The notes under the pieces were generated by a model. That model was not told the origin of the DNA. It saw only the letters and a list, made by a program, of their open reading frames with translations, and made no database searches. From an uncultured Lentisphaerota bacterium (GTDB lineage: Bacteria > Verrucomicrobiota > Kiritimatiellia > RFP12 > UBA1067), in NCBI GenBank assembly GCA_900320225.1, contig ONRL01000027.1:1-32287 (forward strand): 32,287 bases of DNA, given 5' to 3'. Position numbers and translations under genes: made by a program. Positions 1 to 10,679 of the stretch are shown one piece after another (within the stretch, counting starts at the first letter, position 1; the number at the start of each line of letters is the position of its first letter).

Positions 1-1838
1 TGGCCGAACGCCGCCGCGACCTCGTCCACCGTGAGCGCCCGGTCCCACACGGCCACCTGGTGGATCTGCCCGTTGAAGCTCTTCGTGGCGTTGCCGTTGT
101 TGATCATTGCCCCCTTCGTCGCGTTGTAGTAGTCCGACAGCCCCGTGTACGCCCCCTCGCTGCCGAACCGGATCTGGCCGAAGACTTTGTAGGTGGAATA
201 GGCGTCGGTGGAGATGTTCTTGGTCTCGAACTTGAAGCCGTGCGCCTTGCTGCAGAGGACGGCGGTCACGGAGTCCGTCAGGTCATGTCCTTCGGCGTCC
301 TTGCCGGCGTCGTTCACGACGAACGCGACGTCGTACCACTCGTTCGTCGTCAGCGTCAAGGTGCTGAAATAGTACTGCGAGTGCGCGATGCAGATGCCCA
401 GGATGAGGTTGGTGCCGGAGGTGGCGGAGGCTCCGCTGCCAGCTCTGGCAACGCCCACCTGGTACCCCGACCAGTTGCCCCAGTCGAGTCCGTTGTTGTA
501 GAAGTAGCCGTACGCGCCCGGCAACGCGCCGTAGTGCACCTGCGGACGGATGCGGGCGATCACCGTTGAGGAACCGGCGATCGCGGCGCGCGGCACGTCG
601 AGCGTGGTATGCCACGCGGAGTAGATCGTCTCGCCGGCCGCGTTGACCGTGACGTTCGTCGCGATGGGAAAGTCCATGCAGGGGCTCCGCACCGTCACGC
701 CGCGCCCCGGCAGGTAGACGTCCGCGTCCTGCCACCGCGGCCCGCCGAACGGCCCGCTCTTCGCCGTGGGCACGACGTGCGCGCGGGCGTAGGCGTTCGC
801 GTTCGTGCCGCCCCAGAAGCGCACGTCGCGCACCTCGTTCGTCTGCACGAGGCCGTCGCCGTTGATGTCGCGGTCGAACCGCCACCAGTGGACGGCGTCG
901 GCGTAGGGGTCGGCGGCGGACGGCTCCGCCGTGCCGAACGCCTCCTTGATCTCGTCCACCGTGAGCGCGCGGTCCCACACCGCGAGCTGGTGCACCCATC
1001 CGCTGAAGTGCTTGTGGACGTCGCCGGTGTTCTGCGAAAGGGACGGGCTGTAGTTCGTCCACCCCGTATGCCTCGTCATGCCCGGGAGACGCGTCGTCGT
1101 CTTCGCCGGCCCGCTCGCGTAGTTGCTCGCAACCGCGACCGTCTGCTGGTTCAGTCCCTTGTCGCCGGAGACGACGAACGTCATGTAGTTCGTCCCGTCC
1201 TCACCCAGCCGCAGGCTGTAGGCCACGTCGTACCACTGCCCCACCGACATCGACATCTTCTTGTCGCTGCCGCCGGGATAGGTCCGGGCCAGAAACGCAT
1301 ACGGGTAGAAGAGCGTGCCCGGTCCGCGCGTGCTGGAGCCCTTGATGAAACCGAACGCCTGGCTGATGGACTCGGTCCAGTTGTAGCCGTTGTTGAAAAG
1401 GACGCAGTCCGCCGCCGACACGGCGTTCCCGTCGTGCATGACGCGGGCGACGACCGTGATGTCCTTGCTGTCCACCTGGATGTTGCCGAACTCCAGACTC
1501 GCCTGGAAACACTGGTTCGTGGTCGTGTAGCGCGTCTCGCACGGCGCGTAGAGCGCGGTGCAGTTGACGGTCTTGCGCTGGGTGGGGAGGCGCACGTCCA
1601 TCCGCGACCAGAGCGGACCGCCCTGCGCGCCGTACACGGCCGTCGGCACGGCGGCGGACGGGTCCCGCGCGTCGTGGATCTCGCTTTTCTGCACGACCGC
1701 GCCGTCCGCGCCGCCGTTGTCGAACTTCCACCACAGCCGCGCGTCGTCAAACACCGACGCCGCAGCGGCGCCAGCACACGCGCACGACGCAAGCAGCGCC
1801 AGATGCCGGCGATTCCTGAATGCCTTCGTGAAAACCAT
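1..1838 (-). CDS. Secreted tandem LamG-domain protein (3' end outside window)
   Basis: This is an open frame of at least 612 codons that runs off the left edge without a stop. The start is the ATG at 1838, preceded by a GGAGAGGAG Shine-Dalgarno. Residues 1 to about 27 form a Sec signal peptide (RNRR, then LALLASCACAGAAAA). Two similar concanavalin-like (LamG) modules follow, at about 30-310 and from about 312 to the edge. Each opens with an aromatic-rich strand (LWWKFDNGG; VHWWRFDRD) and closes with the LamG C-terminal signature (GWVHQLAVWDRALTVDEI; GQIHQVAVWDRALTVDEV). LamG folds usually bind glycans or other surface ligands; the ligand here is unknown. It begins 16 bp after the stop of the upstream LamG gene, so the two are probably co-transcribed. 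The LamG assignment is secure; an enzymatic domain beyond the edge cannot be excluded. Confidence 0.88.
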   Translation of the reverse strand, partial: MVFTKAFRNRRHLALLASCACAGAAAASVFDDARLWWKFDNGGADGAVVQKSEIHDARDPSAAVPTAVYGAQGGPLWSRMDVRLPTQRKTVNCTALYAPCETRYTTTNQCFQASLEFGNIQVDSKDITVVARVMHDGNAVSAADCVLFNNGYNWTESISQAFGFIKGSSTRGPGTLFYPYAFLARTYPGGSDKKMSMSVGQWYDVAYSLRLGEDGTNYMTFVVSGDKGLNQQTVAVASNYASGPAKTTTRLPGMTRHTGWTNYSPSLSQNTGDVHKHFSGWVHQLAVWDRALTVDEIKEAFGTAEPSAADPYADAVHWWRFDRDINGDGLVQTNEVRDVRFWGGTNANAYARAHVVPTAKSGPFGGPRWQDADVYLPGRGVTVRSPCMDFPIATNVTVNAAGETIYSAWHTTLDVPRAAIAGSSTVIARIRPQVHYGALPGAYGYFYNNGLDWGNWSGYQVGVARAGSGASATSGTNLILGICIAHSQYYFSTLTLTTNEWYDVAFVVNDAGKDAEGHDLTDSVTAVLCSKAHGFKFETKNISTDAYSTYKVFGQIRFGSEGAYTGLSDYYNATKGAMINNGNATKSFNGQIHQVAVWDRALTVDEVAAAFG

Positions 1839-1854
1839 AGACTGCTCCTCTCTC

Positions 1855-3275
1855 CTAACGGACGCTGATGGTCACGCCGCCGGGGGGCGGCGCGGTGTAA
1901 ATGAGCTTCGTGCCGTCCTCCACGGTGGCGCGGACGCGGCGCAGGTTCGCGTTGAGGCTGTCCGCCAGACGCTGGAGCGCGGCGGACGAGTCCGTACCGC
2001 ATTCGATCAACGTGACGCGCTCCCGATGATGCGCCTTGTTGAAGGCTTTCGCCTCCAGTTCCAGCCCCGCGCCCTCCGCCGCCTCGACGCCCTTCACGAC
2101 CGTGAGCGGCGTCGCGTCCACGTCCTGCGGCAAAGCGATCCTCAGCGTCGCGCCATCCTCGATGGCAAGCGTCTCCAGCACCCGCTCGTCGTCCAGCGTC
2201 ACCGTGTAGTCGCCCGCCGGCAGAACGGCCGCGTCCGACGCGCCCGGCACCGAGTTCGTGTCCTCCACGACCTTCCAGTTCCCGTTCGTGGCGAAGAAAC
2301 CGCTCGCGAGAGCGTCGTCCTCCTTCACGTTCCACGTGAGCGTCCGCGCGGGCAGTTTGAAGCGCTGCCGGTCGATCTTCGCGTTGTACGCCGCCTTCGA
2401 GGCGGAGATTGAATTGGTGTAGACCCGGATCGCGTAGATGTCGCCGGTGAAGGCGTACGCGCCGAGCGTGGGATGGACCCGTCCGCCCACCTGCACGTAG
2501 TTCGTTCCGGTATCCCACCAGTTTTCATAGGCTTCGTGCCGGGCCGGGGAGCCGTCGATGTAGGCCGCGCTGTTGATGACGCCCGCGAGCGTATGGCTTC
2601 CGACCGTGCCGCGGGTGAAATTGGTCGTCGCGAGAGCCGTGGAGTTCCATTGGGTATGGCTTGGCCCGAATGCAAAGAACTTGTTGCCGATGCCGGCGCT
2701 GAACAGCATCACGGACGTGTCGTATTTCAGGTTACGGAAGACGGTCTCCAGCGACGAGAAGGTCTGGTGGACGGTTCCCGTGGCGGCGGCTTTCGTGCCG
2801 AAGCACATCAGCGCCGAGTCCGCCCACATGCCCGTGCCGAGCGTCAGGTCCTGTCCGCCCGGGACGAGGTTCTTCCACGTGTTGGTCGCCGAGTCGTGCA
2901 GCCCGCGCCCGGCGTTGTCGATGCCGTCCCAGTGAGAGGCGAGCCCCTCCTGGACGTAGCTCGAGCTCGTGAGGAACCGCTGGCAGTCGATCCGATGGTT
3001 GTGCGCGAGCTGCGCCTTTGTCAGCCGCGTGCCGTAGAGGCGGATGGCGTACACCTCTCCGTACCAGAGATAGTCGGGGGTCTTGCCGGGCATGATGCGC
3101 CCGTCGATGAAGATGCTTGGCGCATGATACCATGGGTTGGCGATCACGCCGTCGTTGCGCGCGTCGGCGTTCTTGAACACGTCCGTCACGATGCCGCCGT
3201 CGTCATAGCGGGCCGCGAGGAAGTTGATTTCGGAGGGGATGAATTCCTGGTAGATGCGCTTCGTCGTGAGAACAG
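1855..3275 (-). pseudogene. 3' part of a frameshifted LamG protein (third LamG module and C-terminal beta module)
   Basis: This frame continues the protein that starts at 4301, but in a different frame from about position 3270. It has no credible start or ribosome-binding site of its own. The first residues in this frame (TTKRIYQEFIPSEINF) complete the second LamG module. A third module follows from about 2958 (SSSYVQEGLASHWDGIDNAG) and ends near 2345 with AYNAKIDRQRF. The last ~160 residues form a different, beta-rich module containing PGASDAAVLPAGDYTVTLDD, of the kind often seen at the C-terminus of large secreted PVC proteins. The stop is TAG at 1855-1857. The frame is intact and GC3-biased to the end, so the break is either recent or a sequence error. 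Confidence 0.8.
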
Positions 3276-4301
3276 GACGAACCGCGACTTGATGCCGCTG
3301 TTGAACAGGATGCGTCCGTTGGTCGCCGTCCGCTTGAAGACCACCTCGATTGTCTTGTATTCCGGCGCGGCCGTCGCCCCGGCCGCCGAGACGCCGTTGA
3401 CGACGAGCGCGCGCCCTTCCGCGTTCCAGGCGGCGTTGTTCGTGAGCGTCAGGTCGTAGCCGCCGCCCGCGAGGTTCTTCCACGTCGTCGCGGTCGGGTC
3501 GTGAACGCCCGTGCCCACGTTGTCGATGCCGTCCCACTGCACGAGCAGGCCGTCCTGCACGTAGTCCGCGGCCGTGGGCCCCTGCTCCTGCGCCGCGGAC
3601 TGAAACCGCTCCCGGTCGATCGCGTGGTTGGCGGCGATCTCCTCCGCCGTCAGCGCCACGTCGTACAGGCGGATGGCATACACCTCGCCCGTCCAGTCGT
3701 AACTCGTGTCGCTGGACTTCCTGTTCCCGACGGCCACCTTGCCATCGCCGACGCCCCAGCCGTTGACGAGGCTGCCAGAGGCGCAGGCGACGCCGTTGGA
3801 ATACACGTTCGCGACGCTATTGCCCGAATAGGTTGCCGCCGCCGAACAGAAGGCCTCCGTGTCAAGCGACCAGCCGATGTATTTGGTCGAAGCGGCTCCG
3901 TCGAAATAGAGCTTCTTGGGAATGCCCGCCGCCGGATCGAAGGCGACGATCCGCGACGCGAGCCCGCTCACGAACAGCAGGCGCCCGCCGTCCTTGGCCA
4001 TCCGGTAGACGACCTCAATGGTCTTGTAGGCTGGCGCGGCGCTCGCGCCCTGCGCACCCAGGCCGGAGACGAACAGCGAGTTGCCGCGCGGCATCCAGCG
4101 GCCCTTGGAGGTCAGGGTCATGTCGAGGTTCCCCTTCAGGTCCTTCCAGACCGTCGCGTTCGGGTCGTGCACGCCCGTGCCGGCGTTGTCGATGCCGTCC
4201 CACTGGGCGATGAGCCCCCGCTGCACGTAGCTCGCGCTCGTCGCGGCGCACGCCGCACCGGCGATGAACATCGCCGCCATTCCTGCAAGCGTCTTCCTCA
4301 T
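3186..4301 (-). CDS. 5' part of a frameshifted secreted LamG-repeat protein
   Basis: The start is the ATG at 4301, with AGGAG eight bases upstream and a signal peptide right after it (MRKTLAGMAAMFIAGAACAA). An upstream start at 4382 would add 27 residues that overlap the promoter, so it is rejected. The first LamG module starts at residue 25 (YVQRGLIAQWDGIDNAGTG) and the second near position 3563 (YVQDGLLVQWDGIDNVGTG). The modules are about 220 residues apart and share strand order, a WK(D/N)L motif and a closing (D/E)VYAIRLYDVALTAEEI. After RFVLF near 3275 this frame loses similarity and hits a stop at 3186, while the frame used downstream to 1855 picks up the fold. The intact protein would have about 815 residues and three LamG modules, and would be secreted. 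Ligand unknown. Confidence 0.85.
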   Translation of the reverse strand: MRKTLAGMAAMFIAGAACAATSASYVQRGLIAQWDGIDNAGTGVHDPNATVWKDLKGNLDMTLTSKGRWMPRGNSLFVSGLGAQGASAAPAYKTIEVVYRMAKDGGRLLFVSGLASRIVAFDPAAGIPKKLYFDGAASTKYIGWSLDTEAFCSAAATYSGNSVANVYSNGVACASGSLVNGWGVGDGKVAVGNRKSSDTSYDWTGEVYAIRLYDVALTAEEIAANHAIDRERFQSAAQEQGPTAADYVQDGLLVQWDGIDNVGTGVHDPTATTWKNLAGGGYDLTLTNNAAWNAEGRALVVNGVSAAGATAAPEYKTIEVVFKRTATNGRILFNSGIKSRFVLFSRRSASTRNSSPPKSTSSRPAMTTAAS

Positions 4302-4353
4302 TCGATGCTCCTGTTGTGCTCCTGAATTTCTGATTGTGGATCCAAGTGTTGGA

Positions 4354-4382
4354 ATTATCGCATAAACCCCTTCCGGTTGCAA
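4354..4382 (-). promoter_or_regulatory. Sigma70-type promoter of the LamG operon
   Basis: On the minus strand TTGCAA (4377-4382) is followed by exactly 17 bases and GATAAT (4354-4359), 52 bases before the ATG at 4301. The -10 matches the consensus at 5 of 6 positions and the -35 at 4 of 6. Confidence 0.65.
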
Positions 4383-4403
4383 GCGAAATCACGTGGCCGG
4401 GGC

Positions 4404-4432
4404 TTGCAAGGTGGGCGAGAAATTGGTATCAT
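4404..4432 (+). promoter_or_regulatory. Sigma70-type promoter of the CotH gene
   Basis: TTGCAA (4404-4409), a 17-base spacer and TATCAT (4427-4432) lie 33 bases before the ATG at 4466. The -35 hexamer is the same self-complementary TTGCAA as in the divergent LamG promoter, 27 bp away, so both promoters face outward from one short control region. Confidence 0.65.
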
Positions 4433-4465
4433 AACGGCATCTCAAACCAAAACAAGGTGGGTACC

Positions 4466-7400
4466 ATGTCTTATCGCTCCATTTTCACCGGACTGGCCGT
4501 CGTGACGGCCGGGGCCCTTTTCGCCGACGACGTTCCCTTCGTCTGGAACAACTGGTTCACGGAGGACTACTCCGGCCTCAACGCCACGACGTGGGCCGAT
4601 ACGGCCGGCACGTGGACGCGCAGCGCGCAGGACCAGTCCTCGCTCGAGGAGGAGAACGGCCAGCGCTACCTCCAGGTGGGTGCGGGGCCGAACGACCTCA
4701 AGTTCACCGCGCCCACGAGCTCGGGCAGCTACAAGCCCGTCTGCGTCGACTCGCGCATGACGTTCGTCGCCTCGCGCAACGGCGAGGAGTACGCCTCCGC
4801 GCCCACGGACTCCTACGCCGGCCTCATCCTGCGCCGCACCGAGACCGAAACCGCCACCAACCTCACGTTCGTCGGCTGGACGGCGCGTAACTGGACGGAA
4901 GTCTCGTCGCCGGACGTCACGCCCCTGGAGGAGACGTACTTCGACGTCCGCATCGAGCTCGACCTGTCGGTCCGCCCCAACAAGGTGCGCTACACCGTGA
5001 ACGGACACGTCCTTGCGGCGGCCGACGGCGCCACGTGGCTCGACGCCAACACCTCGGGCCGAGGCAACAAGGCGTACAGCGCCAACGACAACGTGAAGGA
5101 CCACGTCCACCACGTCGTCTTCTGCGGCACGGGCCGCGTGGGCGCGTTCAGCGGCCAGCAGGCCACCGCCAAGGCGCCGCGCGCCACGGTCGCGTTCGAC
5201 GCACCCGCCGGTAACCGCGTGGCCGCCGGCACGGAATTGACGTTCGGCGTCACGCCCAACGACGGCGCCACGGTCGGCACGCTCCGCTACGTGTGGCGGC
5301 GCGTGGACAGCACCTTCAGCCGCTCCGACGACGTCCTCGCGACCTCCGCCAGCTACACCGTCACCGCAGCGGACTACGGCCATTGGCTGCTCGTGGAGGC
5401 GTATGACGAGAACGGCTTCGTCGGCATCGGCAGCAACTACGTGAGCCGGCTTCCCGTCCTCTACATCCAGACGGACGACGGCTTGATGCCCACCGCGCAG
5501 AAGGAGGAGCACGACGCGACGATGCGCACGGTCCTCGGCGAAACGCAGTTCTCCTCCAAGGAAATCTACAGCGGCCCGCTCACGATCAAGGTGCGCGGCA
5601 ACTCCACGAAGGGCCTTCCCAAGAAACCCTACAAGCTCAAGCTCGACTCGAAGACCAACATGTTCGGGCTCGACCCGGACGGCAACAAGAACAAGCACTG
5701 GGTGCTGCTCGCGAACTACTACGACGAGGGCATGCTCCGCAACAAGATCGCCTACGACATGTCGCACGAGCTGGGCGTGCCCGTGTGGCAGAAGAGCACG
5801 TGGGTGGACGTGATCCTCAACGGACAGTTCCTCGGCTGCTACCAGTTCTGCCAGCACATCCGCGTGGGCGCAGACCGCGTGAACATCTACGACTGGGAGG
5901 ACGCCGCCGAGACTGTCGGCAAGGCCGCGCTCAAGGACGCGACGATCGCCGCGCAGCTCGCCGCCATCGGCGTGACGGACAAGGGGCAGTTCTCCGAGAA
6001 CTTCAGCTGGGTGAACACGGGCGTGTTCACGCCCACGAACGGGCAGGGGTCCGTCGACATCTCGTCCGTCAAGGGCGTGAAGAAGAACGACATCAGCGGC
6101 GGATACCTCTTCGAACTCTCCAACGAGTACGACGAGCTCTCGCAGTTCCAGGTCCACGCCGGCATCAAGGACTCCCTCTACAAGGTGATGCTCAACAAGC
6201 CCGAGTACCTCTTCACGAGCGAGCTGATGATGGACGTCTGCCGGAACTACTGGACGGACCTCTTCGACGCCTGGACCGGCGGCACCGGCACCAGCGCCGC
6301 CGGCAACAACTGGCTCGACCTCTGCGACCTTGACTCCATGACGGGCTTCTGGCTCACGATGTACATCATGGGCAACAGCGACTCCAGCTACAAGAGCCGC
6401 TACGCCTACATGGACCGCGGCGAAAAGATGTTCATGGGCCCGGTGTGGGACTTCGACTGGGGCTGCGGCAGCCCGCAGGTGCGCAAGTGGGGCACGAACG
6501 ACGTCGGGCAGGTGTACCTCAAGGATCCCTCGCCGACCGGTTGGTCGCCCGGCGGCAACGTCGCGAACTTCATGGCAGAGTGGTGCAGTTCACCCTACTT
6601 CTGCATGAAGCTGCGCGAGAAGTACCTTGCCATCCGTCCGTACCTGACCGCGCTTCTGGCGGACGGCGGCACCTACGACCAGCACGTCGCCTACATCCGC
6701 GAATCGGGCATCGCGAACGAGAACCGCTGGTTCTACCGCACGGGCTTCAGCGGCCCGACGGGCGACGCAGCCGTCTTCAAGCAGTTCCTGAAGGACCGCC
6801 TCGCCTGGCTCGACGGCAAGTTCACCACGCTCGACACGACGGTCGCGAACATCGGCACCCTTCCCCGCAACTATCCGCTCCGCCCCGCGACCTCGATCCT
6901 CACGCCGTCCTTCCCGAACCTTTCGGGCAATCCGGCGCCCGACCAGCCGCTGACCGTCAGCGTCGCTGTCACCGACGCGCGCGCCGCCACGCTCGACGTG
7001 TTCGTCAACGGACGGTTCGTCGCGAACGCGCCCGTGGAGAACGGCGTCTGCACGCAGGAGATTCCCGCCGGCACCCTGATGGGCGTTCCCGGCGCGAACA
7101 ACCTCGTCTCGTTCCTCGCGCGCACCTCCTCCGGCGCATTTCTCACGAACAAGATCTCGAACGCGAACGTCGCCACGCGCGCCTACGCGCAGCCCGTCGC
7201 CTCCGGCGCGCGCACGCGCAACGTCACGCTCACGCACAGCGTCCCGTACAGCTACCTCGACGAGCTATATCCGGCGATCACGAACAACGCCTCGCAGTTC
7301 GCCACCGACGCCGCGTACGACGGCCTCGCCGAAGGCGCCTCGCCGTTCGGCAAGTCGATCCCGCTCTGGCAGGATTACGTGGCGGGGACAGACCCCACGG

Positions 7401-7585
7401 ACGAGGACGACCGCTTCACCGCGAACATCTCCGTCACAAACGACCAAGTGTTCATCAGCTGGGATCCAGACCTGAAAGGCGACCGCGTCTACACCGTCAA
7501 GGGCGCGGCCGAACTCACCGACACGTTCGTGGCCCCCACGAACAGCGCCTCCCGCTTCTTCAAGGTGGAAGTGTCGCTCCCCTAA
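4466..7585 (+). CDS. Secreted CotH-family kinase-like protein with lectin-like and Ig-like domains
   Basis: The start is the ATG at 4466, with AAGGTGG upstream and a signal peptide cut after LFA (residue 20); the frame is open further upstream but without a start signal. Order along 1039 residues: a beta-sandwich, lectin-like region (~25-240); an Ig-like domain (~245-325, with YVWRRVD and YTVTAADYGHWLLVEAYD); the CotH domain (~330-800); an Ig-like region (~830-920); and a C-terminal module (~966-1039) with WQDYVAGTDPTDEDD and ending SRFFKVEVSLP. CotH hallmarks are VRGNST (376), PKKPYKLKL, LLANYYDEGMLRNKIAYDM and the metal-binding WDFDWG (661). CotH proteins are atypical protein kinases, first known from spore coat phosphorylation; secreted homologues occur on bacterial surfaces. 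At residue 463 a Gln stands where I expect the usual Glu of the YxxxE segment, so activity is uncertain. It is divergent from the LamG operon. Confidence 0.88.
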   Translation: MSYRSIFTGLAVVTAGALFADDVPFVWNNWFTEDYSGLNATTWADTAGTWTRSAQDQSSLEEENGQRYLQVGAGPNDLKFTAPTSSGSYKPVCVDSRMTFVASRNGEEYASAPTDSYAGLILRRTETETATNLTFVGWTARNWTEVSSPDVTPLEETYFDVRIELDLSVRPNKVRYTVNGHVLAAADGATWLDANTSGRGNKAYSANDNVKDHVHHVVFCGTGRVGAFSGQQATAKAPRATVAFDAPAGNRVAAGTELTFGVTPNDGATVGTLRYVWRRVDSTFSRSDDVLATSASYTVTAADYGHWLLVEAYDENGFVGIGSNYVSRLPVLYIQTDDGLMPTAQKEEHDATMRTVLGETQFSSKEIYSGPLTIKVRGNSTKGLPKKPYKLKLDSKTNMFGLDPDGNKNKHWVLLANYYDEGMLRNKIAYDMSHELGVPVWQKSTWVDVILNGQFLGCYQFCQHIRVGADRVNIYDWEDAAETVGKAALKDATIAAQLAAIGVTDKGQFSENFSWVNTGVFTPTNGQGSVDISSVKGVKKNDISGGYLFELSNEYDELSQFQVHAGIKDSLYKVMLNKPEYLFTSELMMDVCRNYWTDLFDAWTGGTGTSAAGNNWLDLCDLDSMTGFWLTMYIMGNSDSSYKSRYAYMDRGEKMFMGPVWDFDWGCGSPQVRKWGTNDVGQVYLKDPSPTGWSPGGNVANFMAEWCSSPYFCMKLREKYLAIRPYLTALLADGGTYDQHVAYIRESGIANENRWFYRTGFSGPTGDAAVFKQFLKDRLAWLDGKFTTLDTTVANIGTLPRNYPLRPATSILTPSFPNLSGNPAPDQPLTVSVAVTDARAATLDVFVNGRFVANAPVENGVCTQEIPAGTLMGVPGANNLVSFLARTSSGAFLTNKISNANVATRAYAQPVASGARTRNVTLTHSVPYSYLDELYPAITNNASQFATDAAYDGLAEGASPFGKSIPLWQDYVAGTDPTDEDDRFTANISVTNDQVFISWDPDLKGDRVYTVKGAAELTDTFVAPTNSASRFFKVEVSLP

Positions 7586-7597
7586 GCCGCCGCGGCG

Positions 7598-9202
<1,605 letters not shown>

Positions 9203-9246
9203 TGTTAACTCCGTAGTTGATCGTTGGTAGTTGGTAGAGTGGAGAC

Positions 9247-9951
9247 CTATTTTGCGGATGACAGGAACGCCGTGGCGTCGGCCATCGTGCGGTCCGTGAG
9301 CGCCGTCAGGCACCAGCTCTGCATGTAGTTGTAGGTGTTGCGCGTGTAACCGGCCAGGCCGATGAAGAACAGCGGACTCCACGCCACGTTGTCGTACTTC
9401 TGCGCGTACTCGCGCGCGAAGACGACACGGCCGGTTTTGTTGTCGTAAATGCGCAGCTTGGCCGTCCAGTTCTGGACGGAGTATTCGGCGGACAGGACGG
9501 AGCAGAACATCCACGCATACTCCACGCTCAGTTCGTCATCGCTGACGAACGGGCCTTCGAACGTGACGTCCACGTTGTAGTCCGCCGGCACCGCCCGCAG
9601 CAGGAAACCGTTGTCCTCCAGGATGTTCTGCGCCCGCCGGAGGAACACCTCCGTCTTCTCGATCTTCGGGATCAGCGTCTCGGTCCTCGCCGTCTCATAG
9701 TGGCCCGGATACCAGCCGCGGCGTCCGTGTCGTCCCCACGCCGGCCCACCATCCACGTAGTAGGACTGGTAACCGTACACGGGTACGTACTCCGTGATCG
9801 TGGCGGCGAACCCGCTCAGCGCGAGCTTGGTCTCCCGATCCTTCGGCGCCTGCGACATCTGCACCTGCACGGGCGCCGTCTCGTGCCAGGTAAAGCATCC
9901 GCTCAGCGCGAGCGCGCACGCGCACGCGAACACCAGATGAATCTTTTTCAT
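9247..9951 (-). CDS. Lipoprotein of unknown function
   Basis: The protein has 234 residues. The N-terminus MKKIHLVFACACALALSGCF is a lipoprotein signal with lipobox LSGC, so the mature protein is anchored at Cys19. I do not recognise the family. The middle has a Tyr/Gly/His-rich loop (YVDGGPAWGRHGRRGWYPGHY). It is followed by an alpha/beta region (KIEKTEVFLRRAQNILEDNGF, then ADYNVDVTFEG) of the sort seen in small envelope lipoproteins that measure a helix against a strand, such as DUF4136-like proteins. A hydrophobic stretch (SPLFFIGLAGYTRNTYNYM) is near the C-terminus. The start is one base after the stop of the preceding gene, with AGGAG inside that gene's end, so the two are translationally linked. 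Confidence 0.75.
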   Translation of the reverse strand: MKKIHLVFACACALALSGCFTWHETAPVQVQMSQAPKDRETKLALSGFAATITEYVPVYGYQSYYVDGGPAWGRHGRRGWYPGHYETARTETLIPKIEKTEVFLRRAQNILEDNGFLLRAVPADYNVDVTFEGPFVSDDELSVEYAWMFCSVLSAEYSVQNWTAKLRIYDNKTGRVVFAREYAQKYDNVAWSPLFFIGLAGYTRNTYNYMQSWCLTALTDRTMADATAFLSSAK

Positions 9952-9952
9952 G

Positions 9953-10666
9953 TCATTTGTCTCCTGACTTCTTGAGTTGACGGTCGATGAGGCGCACCTC
10001 GTTGGTCGCCCCTAGTTGCAGATAGGCGGCACGACATTGCGAAACTGACACGTCCGGATGCGCACGCCCTTCGCGTGCAGCGTCAACGGCCCCTTCACCC
10101 TCCTCCTCAAGGAAGGTGCGCTCCACGGCGCTCCAGGCGTCGAGTGGATCGCTCGCCGCCGCCGCGCGCAGGGTCTTGGACGCCTCCGGGAATTTGCGTT
10201 CCTGCCGCAGCGCATACGCCTGCGCCACAAGCCGCTTCGCCTCCGCAATCGGCACCGCCGCCGCGGCCGCATCCGCCGCGCACGCGACCACGCGCACCTG
10301 CGCATTCGTCGCGCACGTGTTCGTCACGGCACACGGACTCGACGTGAACGGCCACAGCCGCCCGTCCAGCGAGAACGAGCCGTTCGTCCCGCGGCTCACG
10401 CCGAGACGCCAGACCGTACCACCCTCCCCTTCCGGCGCCGTCCCGCCGATCCACACCTCGCGCTGGCGCGAACGCCGCTTCCGCACGATGCGCCAATCCA
10501 CGTTCGTGCACACGGCTGCGACCGCTTCGGCATCCGGCATGTACCGCGTCCACGACGCGAACACGCCGGCGAGCGTGGGCTCCACCACATCGCGGCAGTA
10601 GTCCGCCGCGCAGGAGCTTGCCGCCAGCAACGCGGCCCCGAAAATTATCTGCACTCGACTTCTCAT
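9953..10666 (-). CDS. Secreted protein of unknown function with TPR-like helices
   Basis: The protein has 237 residues. The start is the ATG at 10666, with AAGGAG seven bases upstream and a signal peptide behind it (MRSRVQIIFGAALLAASSCAA). A run-in from 10723 would put 19 residues ahead of the signal and overlap the GH2 stop, so it is rejected. The N-terminal half is Cys- and Trp-containing with beta character (VWIGGTAPEGEGGTVWRLGVSRG). The C-terminal half has helices that resemble one or two tetratricopeptide units (AEAKRLVAQAYALRQERKF, then PEASKTLRAAAASDPLDAW). No family recognised. It lies 13 bp after the GH2 gene and one base before the lipoprotein gene, which suggests an envelope role linked to one of them, but this is inference from position only. 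Confidence 0.7.
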   Translation of the reverse strand: MRSRVQIIFGAALLAASSCAADYCRDVVEPTLAGVFASWTRYMPDAEAVAAVCTNVDWRIVRKRRSRQREVWIGGTAPEGEGGTVWRLGVSRGTNGSFSLDGRLWPFTSSPCAVTNTCATNAQVRVVACAADAAAAAVPIAEAKRLVAQAYALRQERKFPEASKTLRAAAASDPLDAWSAVERTFLEEEGEGAVDAAREGRAHPDVSVSQCRAAYLQLGATNEVRLIDRQLKKSGDK

Positions 10667-10679
10667 CGGCTTCTCCTTG

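Noticed and set aside
1181-2518. A 445-codon minus-strand frame spanning the junction of the two LamG genes
   Set aside because: It is the out-of-frame shadow of both LamG genes; the frames starting at 1838 and 4301 carry signal peptides and LamG signatures.
3262-3282. Programmed ribosomal frameshifting in the LamG gene
   Set aside because: No slippery heptamer or downstream pseudoknot is seen at the switch point.
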